Shown in pieces: positions 22,827 through 32,517 of a stretch of DNA of 64,000 nucleotides. This DNA comes from Spirochaetota bacterium (GTDB lineage: Bacteria; Spirochaetota; Spirochaetia; Treponematales; Rectinemataceae). Every line of letters begins with the position of its first letter. The stretch's first letter is position 1. Location: NCBI GenBank assembly GCA_022711355.1, contig JAKLFE010000014.1:17011-81010 (forward strand), given 5' to 3'. A program made the position numbers and the translations under genes. The notes beneath the pieces are model-generated. The model ran no database searches. It saw nothing but the letters and a program-made list of their open reading frames with translations, and was not told the origin of the DNA.

Positions 22827-24068
22827 ATGCTCGAGCTGGAAGAGAAGGACCCGGCCAACCAATCCACGACCCCCGGCCGGATCTTCAAGATCATCAGGGA
22901 CTCGGGCCCCCTGTACGCGAACGACATCGTGCGCCGCTCGGGGCTCGCCAAGTCCACGGTCTCGGCCTACGTGGACAAGCTCCTCTCGGTGGGGCTCCTC
23001 CGCGAGGACATACCCGAGGGGGGCAAGCGCCGCAAGCTCAAGGTCGCCGAGTCGGCCGGCTACGTGGTCGGGATAGCCCTCGGGCAGAGCCACCTCGATG
23101 TCGCGCTGTGCGACCTCGAGGCCGAGACCATCGACTCGCGCTGCTGCCCCGTAAGCCTCCTGCGCGAGTCGCCCGAGGAGGTCCTGGGCAAGGCGGTAGC
23201 CTTCGCCCGCGAGCTCGAGGAGAGCGCGGGCCTCGGGCCCCAGGCCCTCTTCGGCGTGGGCATCGGCCTGCCGAGCCCCGTGGACTACGCCAACGGGGTC
23301 CCCGTGAACCCGCCCGTCATGCCCGGCTGGGACCGCTACCCCGTGGCCTCCTTCCTAGCCCAGGAGTTCACCTGCCCCGTCTTCGTGGACAACGACGTGA
23401 ACGTGATGGCCCTCGCCGAGCGGGACAAGGGGGCGGCCACGGGCATCGTGGGCCGACGGGGCAGCTTCATCCTCGTCAAGGCCGGCACCGGCATCGGCGC
23501 GGGGCTCGTCATCGACGGGGAGATCTACCGCGGGGCCAAGGGCGCGGCCGGCGACATCGGCCACATCGGCATCGACGGGGACGAGACCCTCTGCCCCTGC
23601 GGGAACCGGGGCTGCCTCGAGGCGGTGGCCGGCGGCCGGGCCCTCCTGGCGCGGGCCGAGGCGGCGGCGGGCTCGGGCCGGAGCCCCTTCCTCGCCGCGG
23701 AGCTCGCCGCGGGATCGCCCATCGCGCCGGCCCTCGTGGCCAAGGGCGCGGCCTCGGGGGACGAGGAGTGCATCCGCCTCGTCATCTCCTCGGGCGCCTC
23801 GATCGGCGACATCCTCGCCAAGCTCGTGAACTTCTTCAACCCCTCCCTCATCGTCGTCTCGGGAGGCCTCACGGGCCTGGGCGAGCGCTTCATCGCCTCG
23901 ATCCGCGAGTCGATCTACCGCCGCTCCACGCCCCTGGCCGCGGCCGACCTCGTGGTCAAGAAGTCGGCCCTCCCCGGGGGGGGCGGCACGACGGGCGCCG
24001 CGATCCTCGTCCTCGACGAGGTCTTCTCGCACCGCAACGTCGGCCGCCTCATGCGGGGCCTCGCCTAG
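22827..24068 (+). CDS. ROK-family transcriptional repressor (with intact zinc motif)
   Basis: A 413-residue regulator. Residues about 15-70 form a winged helix-turn-helix (NDIVRRSGLAKSTVSAYVDKLLSVGLL). The ROK sugar-kinase-like domain follows, with DNDVNVMALAE, KAGTGIGAGLVIDGEIYRGAKGAAGDIGHI and the zinc-binding CPCGNRGCLEA. It should sense a sugar or its derivative and repress the divergent dehydrogenase-isomerase-CUT2 operon; a palindrome lies between them. Only a weak GAAAGG precedes the ATG. Its stop overlaps the convergent giant gene's stop by 4 bp. Confidence 0.9.
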   Translation: MLELEEKDPANQSTTPGRIFKIIRDSGPLYANDIVRRSGLAKSTVSAYVDKLLSVGLLREDIPEGGKRRKLKVAESAGYVVGIALGQSHLDVALCDLEAETIDSRCCPVSLLRESPEEVLGKAVAFARELEESAGLGPQALFGVGIGLPSPVDYANGVPVNPPVMPGWDRYPVASFLAQEFTCPVFVDNDVNVMALAERDKGAATGIVGRRGSFILVKAGTGIGAGLVIDGEIYRGAKGAAGDIGHIGIDGDETLCPCGNRGCLEAVAGGRALLARAEAAAGSGRSPFLAAELAAGSPIAPALVAKGAASGDEECIRLVISSGASIGDILAKLVNFFNPSLIVVSGGLTGLGERFIASIRESIYRRSTPLAAADLVVKKSALPGGGGTTGAAILVLDEVFSHRNVGRLMRGLA

Positions 24069-27000
24069 AAGATCCCCAGCCTCGTCCCCAGGGAGAGCCG
24101 GGGCACGAAGCCCCCCTCGACGTCCGAGGACACGACCCAGACCTGGAACTCCGTATAGAACGAGAGGGACTTGAAGGCCTTCCAGTCCCCCTTCGTCAGC
24201 TTGGGGAACTCGATCTGGGCGAAGACCGCGCTCACGATGAGGCCTCCCCCGCTCTGCGACTCGCTGAAGTAGGAGAAGTCCGCGCCGAGGCCCAGGGAGG
24301 CGGAGAGGAAGTCCCAGTCCGGCCCGAAGAGGGCCCCGAAGGGCAAGAGGCCTATGTTGGCGATGAGCCTGGCGGCGTAGACCGAGCCGAAGAAGCGCTG
24401 CTGGTTGCCCTCCCCGTCCTCCTCGGGGGCGCTGCCGAGGCTGCCCTGGAGCTTGACGTTGTCGTCGAAGAAGGTGAGCCCGAGCCCCGCGGCCCAGCTC
24501 GTCGCCCCGAGGAAGCGCGCGTCGGCGTAGAGGCCCTGGATGAAGGAGGGCAGGGCGTAGCTCTTCTTATCGCCCTTGCGCAGGGAGACCGTCACCTCGT
24601 CGAGGCCGTTCTCGTCCGAGGCCGTGCCCGAGACCGAGAGCAGGCCGTTGTAGCGGCCGTTCTCGAAGGGCGCCGCCACCGCGAGCTCGGGCCTGGTCTT
24701 GTCGAGGAAGAGGAGGGTCTTGGCCGTGGCCTCCGAGCCGTCCCCGAAGCGGGCCCGGGCGATGAGGTAGAGCCCGCCCTCGGGGTAGTCCTGGGTCTCG
24801 AGCCTGAGCTTCCACGCCGCGCCGCCCGAGGCGGGGACGAAGCTCCGGCCGTTGTCGAAGCTGAGCTCGACGGCGACCGGCTCCCGCTCCTTCGCCGCCT
24901 TCTTGAAGGCGGCGGCCGCGGCCTTGTCCGCGGGGTCGGGGGGATCGGCGGCTATCCCCGCCCGGCCCTCGAGGTAGGGCCGGTAGGGCAGGTAGGCGCC
25001 GGCCGGGAAGGTGTCGATGGTGATCCAGGGCCCGAGCCGCTTCCACGAGGCCCGCAGCGGCCGGCTCTCGATCCGCCTGCCCTCGGCGTCCGCGGCCGAG
25101 GCGACGAGGGAGAGCTCGCCCTCGGGCAGGGCCTCGGGGGGGACGGCGATGGCGAAGTAGCCGAGCTCGTCGGGCTTGGCCGAGCCGAGGGCCGCCCCGC
25201 CCGAGGCGAGGGAGATCTCCCCGGCGAAGGCCGGGCCGCCGGCCCCGGCGGGGCCGGCTATCGCGGCCTTGCCGTAGACGACGAGGCGGCCTCCCAGGGA
25301 GCTGCCCTCGAGGGGGTAGAGCAGCTCGATGCGGTCGGGGCTCCTGCCCCCGGCCAGGACGATGTCGCGGGAGGCGAGGGACTCGTTATCGGCCCGGTCG
25401 CGGGCGACGATGCGCAGCGTGTAGGGCCCCGGCTCGAGTGAGGAGAGGTCGATCCTCCGCCTGACGATGCCCTCGACCCCGAGCTCCTGGACGAGGAGGG
25501 GGGGGGAGCCTCGGCCGACGGGGGCTATCTCGATCCGCGAGGAGGCCAGGGCCATGTTGTCCGAGACCCGCCCCGAGACCAACAGGTCGCGGTAGCGGAC
25601 CTCCCCGTCGAGGGGGAGGTCGATGAAGGCGGAGGGCGGGCTGTTGTCGACGTAGACGAGCGAGGCGTAGAAGCCCTCGGTCCCGTACTTGTCGATCGGC
25701 TTGACGGCGACCGGATGGAGGCCGTCGGCGAGGGCGCGGGTGTCCAGGCGGTAGCGCCAGGACTCCGCGCCGACGGGCTGGTTGTAGCTGGCCCGGCTGT
25801 CGAGGGAGATGGAGACCGACTCCACCCCGTTCGCGTCGGAGGCCGTGCCGACGAGCTCGACGACGCCCCGGGAGGGCTTGGCGATGGGCGGCTCCGTCAT
25901 GCGGGCGACGGGCTCCTCCTTCGAGACGCGGAAGCGCCGGGCGACGAGGTCGCCCTGGACCCCGTAGATGTCCTCGGCCTTGGCCTCGACGAGGTGCTCG
26001 TTGTCCGAGGTCTCGGCCAGGAGGATGGGCACGGAGAAGCTGGTGCCCTCCATGGGGAGCTTCCTCCACTCGCCGCCGTCGATGCGGTAGTAGGCCGCGG
26101 CGAGGCCGTCGTCGTCGTAGGCGACGCCGGAGATCGCGAAGTCGCCGCGCTGCACCTCCAGCTCGATCGGGGCGTGGATCTCGGCGACGGGCTTGTCCTT
26201 CTCCCGGTCCACGACGAGGTCGGGGGCGAGGATCGCCCGGTTGCCCGCCTTGTCCGCGAAGACGAAGCCCGAGCCCTCGGCCAGGGGCAGCTGGAGGCGG
26301 GCGAAGTCGAGTGTCTTGGCCGCGAGGGCGAGGCCCCGGACCTCGGCCGCGGCCGGGTCGGCTTCGGCCTTCGGATCGGCCGCCGCGAGGAAGCTCGCCG
26401 AGGCGAGCCTCCCACCGTCCTTAGCCTCGAGGACGACCGTCATCGTGCCGTTCACCGCCTCGCCGGGGGCCGGGAGGATCTGGGCCAGCTCGGGCGGGAG
26501 GCTGTCCTTGTTGACGAAGCGCAGGGCGCGGCTCGCGCGGCCGGCCCCGTCGCGGGCCGTGAACTCCAGGCGCACCGAGCCCTCGGGGGCCGAGGAGAGG
26601 TCGATCTCCCGGTCGAAGAGCGCGGGGCCGCGCCGCGCCGCGCCGGCCTCGAGGAGGGAGAGGGGGGCGCCCCCGTTCACGGAGAGCTCGAGGGCCGCGA
26701 TGCCCTGGGGATCGGAGGCCGAGCCCGCGACCCGGACGCGGCCGGAGCGCCACTCGTGGTCGGCGGGCGCCGAGATCTCGAGGAGGGGGGGGGCCGCGTC
26801 GACCCTGGCCGAGAAGGGCCCCCAGGCGAAGAGGTCCCCGTCGACCGTGCGCGCGACCAGCTCGACCCCCTCGGCCAGGCCCTCGGCCGCGGCCTCGAGC
26901 TTGACGAGGGGGCCCTCGAAGCCCGCCTTGAGCTGGGCTGCCGCGGGCTTGAGGGAGAGCTCGGCGATCGGGCGGCCGTTGAAGCGGCCCTCGATGGCCT

Positions 27001-30000
27001 CGCCCGGCGCGAGGAGGAAGCTCCCGGCCTTCGCGCCGCCCGCGCCGCCCGCGCCGCCCGCCTCGATCCGCGAGTCGACGAAGCGCAGCTCCTCGGCGTC
27101 GTCGGCGGGGAGGCTCGAGGGCAGGATCTTGTGGATCTCGAAGCGGGCCTCGGAGGCGAGGCCGGCCAGGTCGAGGGCCTTGAGGCCGAGGACGTGGCTC
27201 GAGTAGCCGAGGCCGGGAGGCAGGGCGAGGCTGAAGCCCGTCTCCGCGCCCGGGGCCCCGGCCTTGGCGAGGGTCGCCTTTGCCGGCGGGCCTCCGTCGA
27301 TGGAGAGCTCCACGGAGGCCAGGCCGTTGGGGGCCGAGACCGAGCCGTAGAGGGAGGAGCCGGGGCCGAGGGCGAAGGCCGCGCCGGGCGACCAGGGCGA
27401 TCGGGACTTGGGATCGCCTAACTCGAGCTTTCCGAAGGCGGGCGGGGCCGCGACGACGAGGAGCTCGCGGGCGAGCTCGGAGCGCCGGCCCTCGCGGTCC
27501 GTCGCCGAGACGAGGAGCCGGCGCTTGCCCGGCTCGAGGGCGGGCAGGGCGAGGGCGAAGGCCCCGCCGGGGAAGGATCCGAGCTCCCTGCCGTCCACCG
27601 AGACGGAGATCGCGGGCGGGCCGTCGTCGTCGGAGGCCGAGCCGGAGATCGTCTGGCCCGCGCGGCAGGGGGCGGGGAGCTCGGCCAGGCTCGCGGCGGG
27701 GAGGTCCTTGGCCTGGTCGTAGGCGAGCTTGCGGGCCGCCGAGGCCGCGTTGCCGGCCTCGTCCCTCGCCTGGAGCTGGATGGCGAGGGGGGCGCCCTTC
27801 GGGGCCGAGGCCGGGTCGAGGAGGCGGACGAAGAAGCGCCCGCCGGCCCCCACGTCGAGGGCCTCCTTGGAGGCCCCCTGCGCGAGCTCGGCCGAGGCCA
27901 GGCCGACCGGGTCCTCGATCCTGGCCAGGAGGGGGAAGGGGCCGGGCATGGCCGCGGCCTCCGCCCCCGGATAGACGATGGAGAGGGACGGGGGCGAGAG
28001 GTCGACCAGGGCGTAGATCGGGCAGAGGAAGGCCGCGCCGGCGAAGTCCTCGAGCTTGAGGAGCCAGCGCGCCTCGCCCTCCTTGAGGGCGGCGGCGGGT
28101 ACGGGCAGGGAGAAGGCAAGGGTAGCCTTGGCCGACTTCTCATCCTTCACGAGGGCCAGGCCCTGGTAGCTGGAACCGCCGTCGAAGCTGGCCGAGACCG
28201 ACTTGAGGGGGGAGCCGCCCTCGGCGGGGGCGCTCGCCTGGCCCTTGAGGGAGAGGGGGCCGGAGACGAGGAGCCTCGTCGCGAGGCGCTCGGGCGGGAC
28301 CTTGCCCTCCGAGAAGCCCAGGGCCGCGAAGGCGGCCTCGCCGAGGGCGGGGAGGGCCAGGGAGAGCTGCCGCCCCCCCGAGGCCCCGGCGAGCTCCACC
28401 CTGCCCTCGCCCGCCGCGGCCTCCGCGCTGATCGAGGAGGAGCGGGGCGTCCGCGCGGGGGCCGCGACGATCCGGAGTTCGGGGCGGGCCGTGGCGGCGT
28501 TGCCCGCGAGGTCGGTGACGCGATAGGCGGCTCCGGGATGGGCCGCGAGGTCGGCGCGATGGACGAAGAAGCCGGGGCGCCACTCGATGGGCGCGAAGGA
28601 GCGACCGTCCTCGGCGTACTCGACAGAGGCGATGCCCGAGGCCTCCTCGACGAGGCCGAGGATGTCCTCGGGCCCCCAGGCCTCGGCCCCGCCCTCGAGG
28701 CCGGGGAAGCGGATCCGGGGCGGCTCGGCGTCGGCGCCGAGGCCGCGGTAGGCGCGCGCGGCGTTGCCGGCCGCGTCTCGGGCCTCGACCTCGATCGAGA
28801 AGGGGCCCGGGGGGAGCTCGGCCGCGGCGAGCTTGAAGGAGAAGGCGCCGTCGGCCTTGGGGCGCAGGGGAACGCTCGCCCCGCCGGGAAGGACGCGATA
28901 GGCGACCGAGGCGAGGCCGCCCGGGTCCGAGGCCGATCCGCTCACCTCGATCTCGCCGCGGAACCACGAGCCCTCGGCGGGGCCGGCGAGGGCGACGCTC
29001 GGCCCGGCCGCGTCGGTCGCGAAGACGAAGGGCCCGGCGGAGAACTCGTGGCCGCGCTTGGTCCGCGCGACCAGGCGGGTCGGGGCGGAGAGCCCCTCGC
29101 GCCTGGGCGCGAGCCGCAGCGCCATGCCCTCGAAGGAGGCCTCGACGAGGCCCTCGTCGGGGACCAGGGAGAGGGAGGCGAGCTCCTCGCGGTAGAAGGC
29201 GCCCAGAATGTCGCCGCCCGAGCCGAAGTCGACGCGCGCGGGCTCCCGGCCGGGGGCGGCCCCCGGCTCGACCGCCGGCATGCGGGGATCGACGAAGCGG
29301 AAGCCGCTCTCCTCGCGGACGGCGCCGTAGTTCGTCGCGTAGACGAGGCTGCGGCCCTCGAGGTAGTTGCCCGCCCCGTCCTTGGCCCGCAGGGCCAGGC
29401 TCGAGAAGCCGTAGGGGAAGGAGGCGTCGACCGGGACGCGGAAGGGATAGCTCCCCCCCTCGGCCTTGGCCGGGAGGGCCTTCGCGGGGCCGTCGCCGAC
29501 GGCGTACTCGAGCGACACGAGGACGTTAGCCGACGCTATGGAGCCTTCCACGGACTCGCCCCCGTCCAGGGCGAGCTCGACGCCCGGGACGAAGGGCCGG
29601 GAGCCCTTGGGCCCCGAGACCGAGGTGAAGCTGACGGCCCCGGGCCCGCGGTCGTAGGAGAAGGCCGCGCTCACCTTGTCGCCCGCGGCGCCGTGCAGGT
29701 CGACCGGGACCAGGGACAGGACGTGGCGGCCCGAGGCGGTGGCCTCAGGGAGGAAGAAGCCGAAGGTCTCGGAGCAGGGTATCTCGGTCGGCGGGCCGCC
29801 GTCGAGGGACCAGCGCAGGGCCGCGGCCCCGTCGTCGTCCTCGATCGAGCCCCAGACCGGCTCCCCCGCGCGGAGGCCGCCCTCGGCGAGGGGGGCGGCC
29901 AGGCGCAGCCGCGGGAGGTCGGCCCGGCGGTCGATGCGCGGGGCGAGGGCGAGCCGCGTGAGGTTCCCGATCCGGTCCTCGGCCGTCAGGACGAGCTCGG

Positions 30001-31078
30001 CCTTGTCGCCCTTGACCGCCCCCGCGTCGAGCTCCACGGCGAAGTAGGGATCCCCCTTGGTCAGGGGGATCTCCGCGGGCGGCGAGCCCGCCAGGGAATA
30101 GGTTAGGCGCTTTATGCCGACGGCGTCGCGCGCCGCGCCGGCCACGGAGAAGCGGCCGTTCACCGCCTGGCCCGCCGCGGGCCGGGCCAGCTCGATGAGG
30201 GGCTTGGTGTTGTCGACGAAGACGAGGAAGGCCGCCTTGGCCTCCGAGCCTACTCCGTCGACGCTCCGGAACCAGAGCACGAAGGGCCCGTCCGGGAGCT
30301 CGCGGGTATCCAGCTCGTAGGAGAAGGAGGCGCGGGCCGGGTCCTTGGAGGCGCGGAGCTCGACCTCCTCGTAGGACTGGCCGCCGTCGAGGGAGGCCTC
30401 GAGGGAGGCCGGGCCGTTCAGGTCGAAGACGCTCCCCTCGATCGCGAGCTGGCCGGCGGCCAGGGAGCCCGCGGGGGGCGAGGAGACCTCGACGAGGGGC
30501 TTGGCCCGGTCGAGGTCGAAGGCGACGCGGACCGAGGGGCCGACGAGGCCGTTCGCGTCCACGCCGCGGGCCTCGAGGCTCCGGCGGCCGTCGGGGACGG
30601 CCTCGGTCCGGAGGTAGAGGGACCAGAACTCCGTGCCCTCGGCCGCGAGGAACTCGCCCCCGTCGAGGCTGACCTCGACCCTGGCCACGGCGTCGTCGTC
30701 CTGGCAGGTGCCGACGATGTTGAGGTCGCCGCCGACGCGCAGGAGGGGCGTCGGGTTGACGATGGTCGCGAGGGGGAGGTCGGAGGCCGGGTCGACGTAG
30801 AGGTTGAAGGGCGGGTACTCGGTGAGGTTGCCCGCCTTGTCCCGGCCCTGCACGACGAGGTTGTACTTGCCGGGGGGATAGGCCGAGAGGTCGATGGAGG
30901 CCTTCCAGTTCTCGAGCCCCTCGGCGGCCTGGGGCGCGCCCTTCTTGGAGCCCTTGGCCGGCGAGGCCGCCGGGGCGGCCGCGGGGGAGCCTCCCTCGGC
31001 CTGGGCGGCCAGGGAGGGCGCCGCGAGCGAGAGGATCAGGGCGGCGATGGCGGCGGTCTGTTTTCTGATCATGTTCAT
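24065..31078 (-). CDS. Giant exported Ig-like repeat protein with C-terminal beta-barrel-like domain
   Basis: A 2337-residue protein. A signal peptide covers residues 1 to about 25 (ATG 31078 with AGGAG 4 bp upstream; ATG 31072 is an alternative), then a Pro/Ala/Lys-rich linker. More than fifteen Ig-like units of about 90-110 residues follow, with recurring phrases such as G-x-A-x-D-x-x-G, SLDGG and AxDxAGN. Two long superblocks of about 500-740 residues repeat the same domain order (around 29930-27710 and 27710-26190). The last ~165 residues (24068-24560) differ: alternating polar/aromatic strands ending in Phe, like an outer-membrane beta-barrel. A surface adhesin or autotransporter-like display is inferred. 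No catalytic motif is seen. Confidence 0.75.
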   Translation of the reverse strand: MNMIRKQTAAIAALILSLAAPSLAAQAEGGSPAAAPAASPAKGSKKGAPQAAEGLENWKASIDLSAYPPGKYNLVVQGRDKAGNLTEYPPFNLYVDPASDLPLATIVNPTPLLRVGGDLNIVGTCQDDDAVARVEVSLDGGEFLAAEGTEFWSLYLRTEAVPDGRRSLEARGVDANGLVGPSVRVAFDLDRAKPLVEVSSPPAGSLAAGQLAIEGSVFDLNGPASLEASLDGGQSYEEVELRASKDPARASFSYELDTRELPDGPFVLWFRSVDGVGSEAKAAFLVFVDNTKPLIELARPAAGQAVNGRFSVAGAARDAVGIKRLTYSLAGSPPAEIPLTKGDPYFAVELDAGAVKGDKAELVLTAEDRIGNLTRLALAPRIDRRADLPRLRLAAPLAEGGLRAGEPVWGSIEDDDGAAALRWSLDGGPPTEIPCSETFGFFLPEATASGRHVLSLVPVDLHGAAGDKVSAAFSYDRGPGAVSFTSVSGPKGSRPFVPGVELALDGGESVEGSIASANVLVSLEYAVGDGPAKALPAKAEGGSYPFRVPVDASFPYGFSSLALRAKDGAGNYLEGRSLVYATNYGAVREESGFRFVDPRMPAVEPGAAPGREPARVDFGSGGDILGAFYREELASLSLVPDEGLVEASFEGMALRLAPRREGLSAPTRLVARTKRGHEFSAGPFVFATDAAGPSVALAGPAEGSWFRGEIEVSGSASDPGGLASVAYRVLPGGASVPLRPKADGAFSFKLAAAELPPGPFSIEVEARDAAGNAARAYRGLGADAEPPRIRFPGLEGGAEAWGPEDILGLVEEASGIASVEYAEDGRSFAPIEWRPGFFVHRADLAAHPGAAYRVTDLAGNAATARPELRIVAAPARTPRSSSISAEAAAGEGRVELAGASGGRQLSLALPALGEAAFAALGFSEGKVPPERLATRLLVSGPLSLKGQASAPAEGGSPLKSVSASFDGGSSYQGLALVKDEKSAKATLAFSLPVPAAALKEGEARWLLKLEDFAGAAFLCPIYALVDLSPPSLSIVYPGAEAAAMPGPFPLLARIEDPVGLASAELAQGASKEALDVGAGGRFFVRLLDPASAPKGAPLAIQLQARDEAGNAASAARKLAYDQAKDLPAASLAELPAPCRAGQTISGSASDDDGPPAISVSVDGRELGSFPGGAFALALPALEPGKRRLLVSATDREGRRSELARELLVVAAPPAFGKLELGDPKSRSPWSPGAAFALGPGSSLYGSVSAPNGLASVELSIDGGPPAKATLAKAGAPGAETGFSLALPPGLGYSSHVLGLKALDLAGLASEARFEIHKILPSSLPADDAEELRFVDSRIEAGGAGGAGGAKAGSFLLAPGEAIEGRFNGRPIAELSLKPAAAQLKAGFEGPLVKLEAAAEGLAEGVELVARTVDGDLFAWGPFSARVDAAPPLLEISAPADHEWRSGRVRVAGSASDPQGIAALELSVNGGAPLSLLEAGAARRGPALFDREIDLSSAPEGSVRLEFTARDGAGRASRALRFVNKDSLPPELAQILPAPGEAVNGTMTVVLEAKDGGRLASASFLAAADPKAEADPAAAEVRGLALAAKTLDFARLQLPLAEGSGFVFADKAGNRAILAPDLVVDREKDKPVAEIHAPIELEVQRGDFAISGVAYDDDGLAAAYYRIDGGEWRKLPMEGTSFSVPILLAETSDNEHLVEAKAEDIYGVQGDLVARRFRVSKEEPVARMTEPPIAKPSRGVVELVGTASDANGVESVSISLDSRASYNQPVGAESWRYRLDTRALADGLHPVAVKPIDKYGTEGFYASLVYVDNSPPSAFIDLPLDGEVRYRDLLVSGRVSDNMALASSRIEIAPVGRGSPPLLVQELGVEGIVRRRIDLSSLEPGPYTLRIVARDRADNESLASRDIVLAGGRSPDRIELLYPLEGSSLGGRLVVYGKAAIAGPAGAGGPAFAGEISLASGGAALGSAKPDELGYFAIAVPPEALPEGELSLVASAADAEGRRIESRPLRASWKRLGPWITIDTFPAGAYLPYRPYLEGRAGIAADPPDPADKAAAAAFKKAAKEREPVAVELSFDNGRSFVPASGGAAWKLRLETQDYPEGGLYLIARARFGDGSEATAKTLLFLDKTRPELAVAAPFENGRYNGLLSVSGTASDENGLDEVTVSLRKGDKKSYALPSFIQGLYADARFLGATSWAAGLGLTFFDDNVKLQGSLGSAPEEDGEGNQQRFFGSVYAARLIANIGLLPFGALFGPDWDFLSASLGLGADFSYFSESQSGGGLIVSAVFAQIEFPKLTKGDWKAFKSLSFYTEFQVWVVSSDVEGGFVPRLSLGTRLGIF

Positions 31079-31211
31079 CGAGCTCCTCGGCGGCCCGATC
31101 GAGCGGGACCGTCGCTAGACGACTCCGTATGAGTATCGTCCGATGGGAGGGCAAGCATGAAGGCGGGCGCCGCGGCCGGGCCGGAAGCGGGCCCGGGCAA
31201 GGGCCGCTTCG

Positions 31212-31240
31212 TGGACAGCCCGGGGAGAGTCGGGTACAGT
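31212..31240 (+). promoter_or_regulatory. Promoter of the orphan binding-protein gene
   Basis: TGGACA (31212-31217), a 17-bp spacer and TACAGT (31235-31240), followed by GAGGAGG at 31245-31251 and the ATG at 31259. It also argues against any start upstream of 31259. Confidence 0.5.
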
Positions 31241-31258
31241 AGCCGAGGAGGCTCGGGG

Positions 31259-32470
31259 ATGCCAGTGCAGCGCAGGCTCGTCATAACCCTCTCCCTCGCC
31301 GCTATCGCAGCGGCATCGGCCGTCGTCTTCGCGTTCGCGGCCCTCAGGCCCTTCACCCTCGTCGCCTATCGCCTCGGCGAGGGCGAGCTCGCCGCCCTGC
31401 GCGAAGCCTGCGCCGCCTACTCCTCGACGGGAGGCAAGCCTCCCCGGATCATCTCCGCGCGCCGGGCCTCGAGCCTGGCCTCCCTCCTCCGGGGGCCCTG
31501 GAAGCCCGACCTCCTCGCCTTCGCCCCGGGCGCCGAGTCGGCGGCCCTCGCCGCCCGCTTCGAGCCCCCCCGCGCCTCCCTGGCCGGCCTCGTGCCGCGG
31601 CCCCTCCTCGAGGCCCTCTCCGCGGGCGGCCGGGCCTACGCCCTCCCCCTCGCCCTCGATCCCCTCGAGCTGGCCTTCAACAGGCCGGCCTTCGCCGCCG
31701 CGGCCCTGGAGCCCCCCCGCGACGCGGCCTCCCTCGAGGCCGCCTGCGCGGCCCTCGCCCGGCTCGCCCCCGGCCCCCTCCTCGTCGCCGGGGCCGACGA
31801 CCCCACCTTGGTGGCCCTCGTCGGCCAGCTCCTCGCCGAGCGCGGCGGCGGCGAGGCCTACGCGGCCCTCGCCGCCCTCCTCGCGAGGTCGAAGGACCCG
31901 CTGGACGCCCTCGAGGCCGGGCTCCCCGCCCGCGGGGGCGGGACGACGAGCCTCGCCGCCGCCCTCGACGAGCTGGCCTCCTGGGAGCGCTCCGGCTGGC
32001 TCCCCCCCGCCTGGCTGAGCTACGGGCGGGAGACCTCGCTCCGCTACCTCAAGGCCGGCCGCCCCGCCCTCCTCGCCTGCTTCCTCTCCCAGCGCCGGGC
32101 CGTCGACTACGCGACGGTCAGCGACTACGGCTCCTCCCTCCTCGTCCTCGGCGAGGGCTCTCCCTCGCCCCCCCTCTCCGCCCGCATCCTCGCCGCGGCC
32201 GGGCCGGCCAAGCCGCGGCGGGCCGCGGAGGCCGAGCGCCTCCTGGGCTTCCTCCTCTCGGAGCGGGGCCAGGGGATCCTCGCCAGGTCCATGGGCGCGG
32301 CCCCGGCCTCCTCGGCCGTGCCCGCCCCCGATTCCATAGCCCACGACTCCCGGGCCCGGGCCGGCTCGGCCGGCCTGATCCTCGGCGGCCTCGCCGCCGA
32401 CTCGGGGAAGGACCCCGCCCTCCTCGCCTCCCGCTTCCGGGCCTACCTCCTCGAGGCAGGCCGGAAGTAG
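31259..32470 (+). CDS. Membrane-anchored orphan solute-binding protein (family 1-like)
   Basis: A 403-residue protein whose start (31259) is fixed by GAGGAGG 7 bp upstream. An uncleaved-looking transmembrane segment spans residues about 7-29 and there is no lipobox. The rest resembles a divergent family 1 extracellular binding protein: a LDPLELAFNRPAFAAAALEPP segment matching the usual YYNKDAF-AGL-PP region, a SLAAALDELASW helix, and a late LLGFLLSERGQGILARSMG segment matching the chain end before the GYLP loop. No permease or ATPase is adjacent. It sits between two giant surface-protein genes, so a sensing or scaffold role is possible. Function unproven. Confidence 0.6.
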   Translation: MPVQRRLVITLSLAAIAAASAVVFAFAALRPFTLVAYRLGEGELAALREACAAYSSTGGKPPRIISARRASSLASLLRGPWKPDLLAFAPGAESAALAARFEPPRASLAGLVPRPLLEALSAGGRAYALPLALDPLELAFNRPAFAAAALEPPRDAASLEAACAALARLAPGPLLVAGADDPTLVALVGQLLAERGGGEAYAALAALLARSKDPLDALEAGLPARGGGTTSLAAALDELASWERSGWLPPAWLSYGRETSLRYLKAGRPALLACFLSQRRAVDYATVSDYGSSLLVLGEGSPSPPLSARILAAAGPAKPRRAAEAERLLGFLLSERGQGILARSMGAAPASSAVPAPDSIAHDSRARAGSAGLILGGLAADSGKDPALLASRFRAYLLEAGRK

Positions 32471-32483
32471 GGAGGCCCCGAGC

Positions 32484-32505
32484 CCTCGCCGCCGCCGCGG
32501 CGAGG
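32484..32505. terminator. Hairpin between convergent genes
   Basis: CCTCGCCGC (32484-32492) and GCGGCGAGG (32497-32505) form a perfect 9-bp stem with a 4-base loop in the 47-bp gap between the orphan binding protein and the giant lipoprotein gene. It may act on both strands; no T tract is present. Confidence 0.45.
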
Positions 32506-32517
32506 ACCCGGGAGCCC

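Noticed and set aside
21779..25441. A 1220-codon plus-strand open frame across the dehydrogenase, ROK regulator and giant protein
   Set aside because: It runs through genes with clear motifs in other frames and its composition is Gly/Arg/Glu-rich noise.
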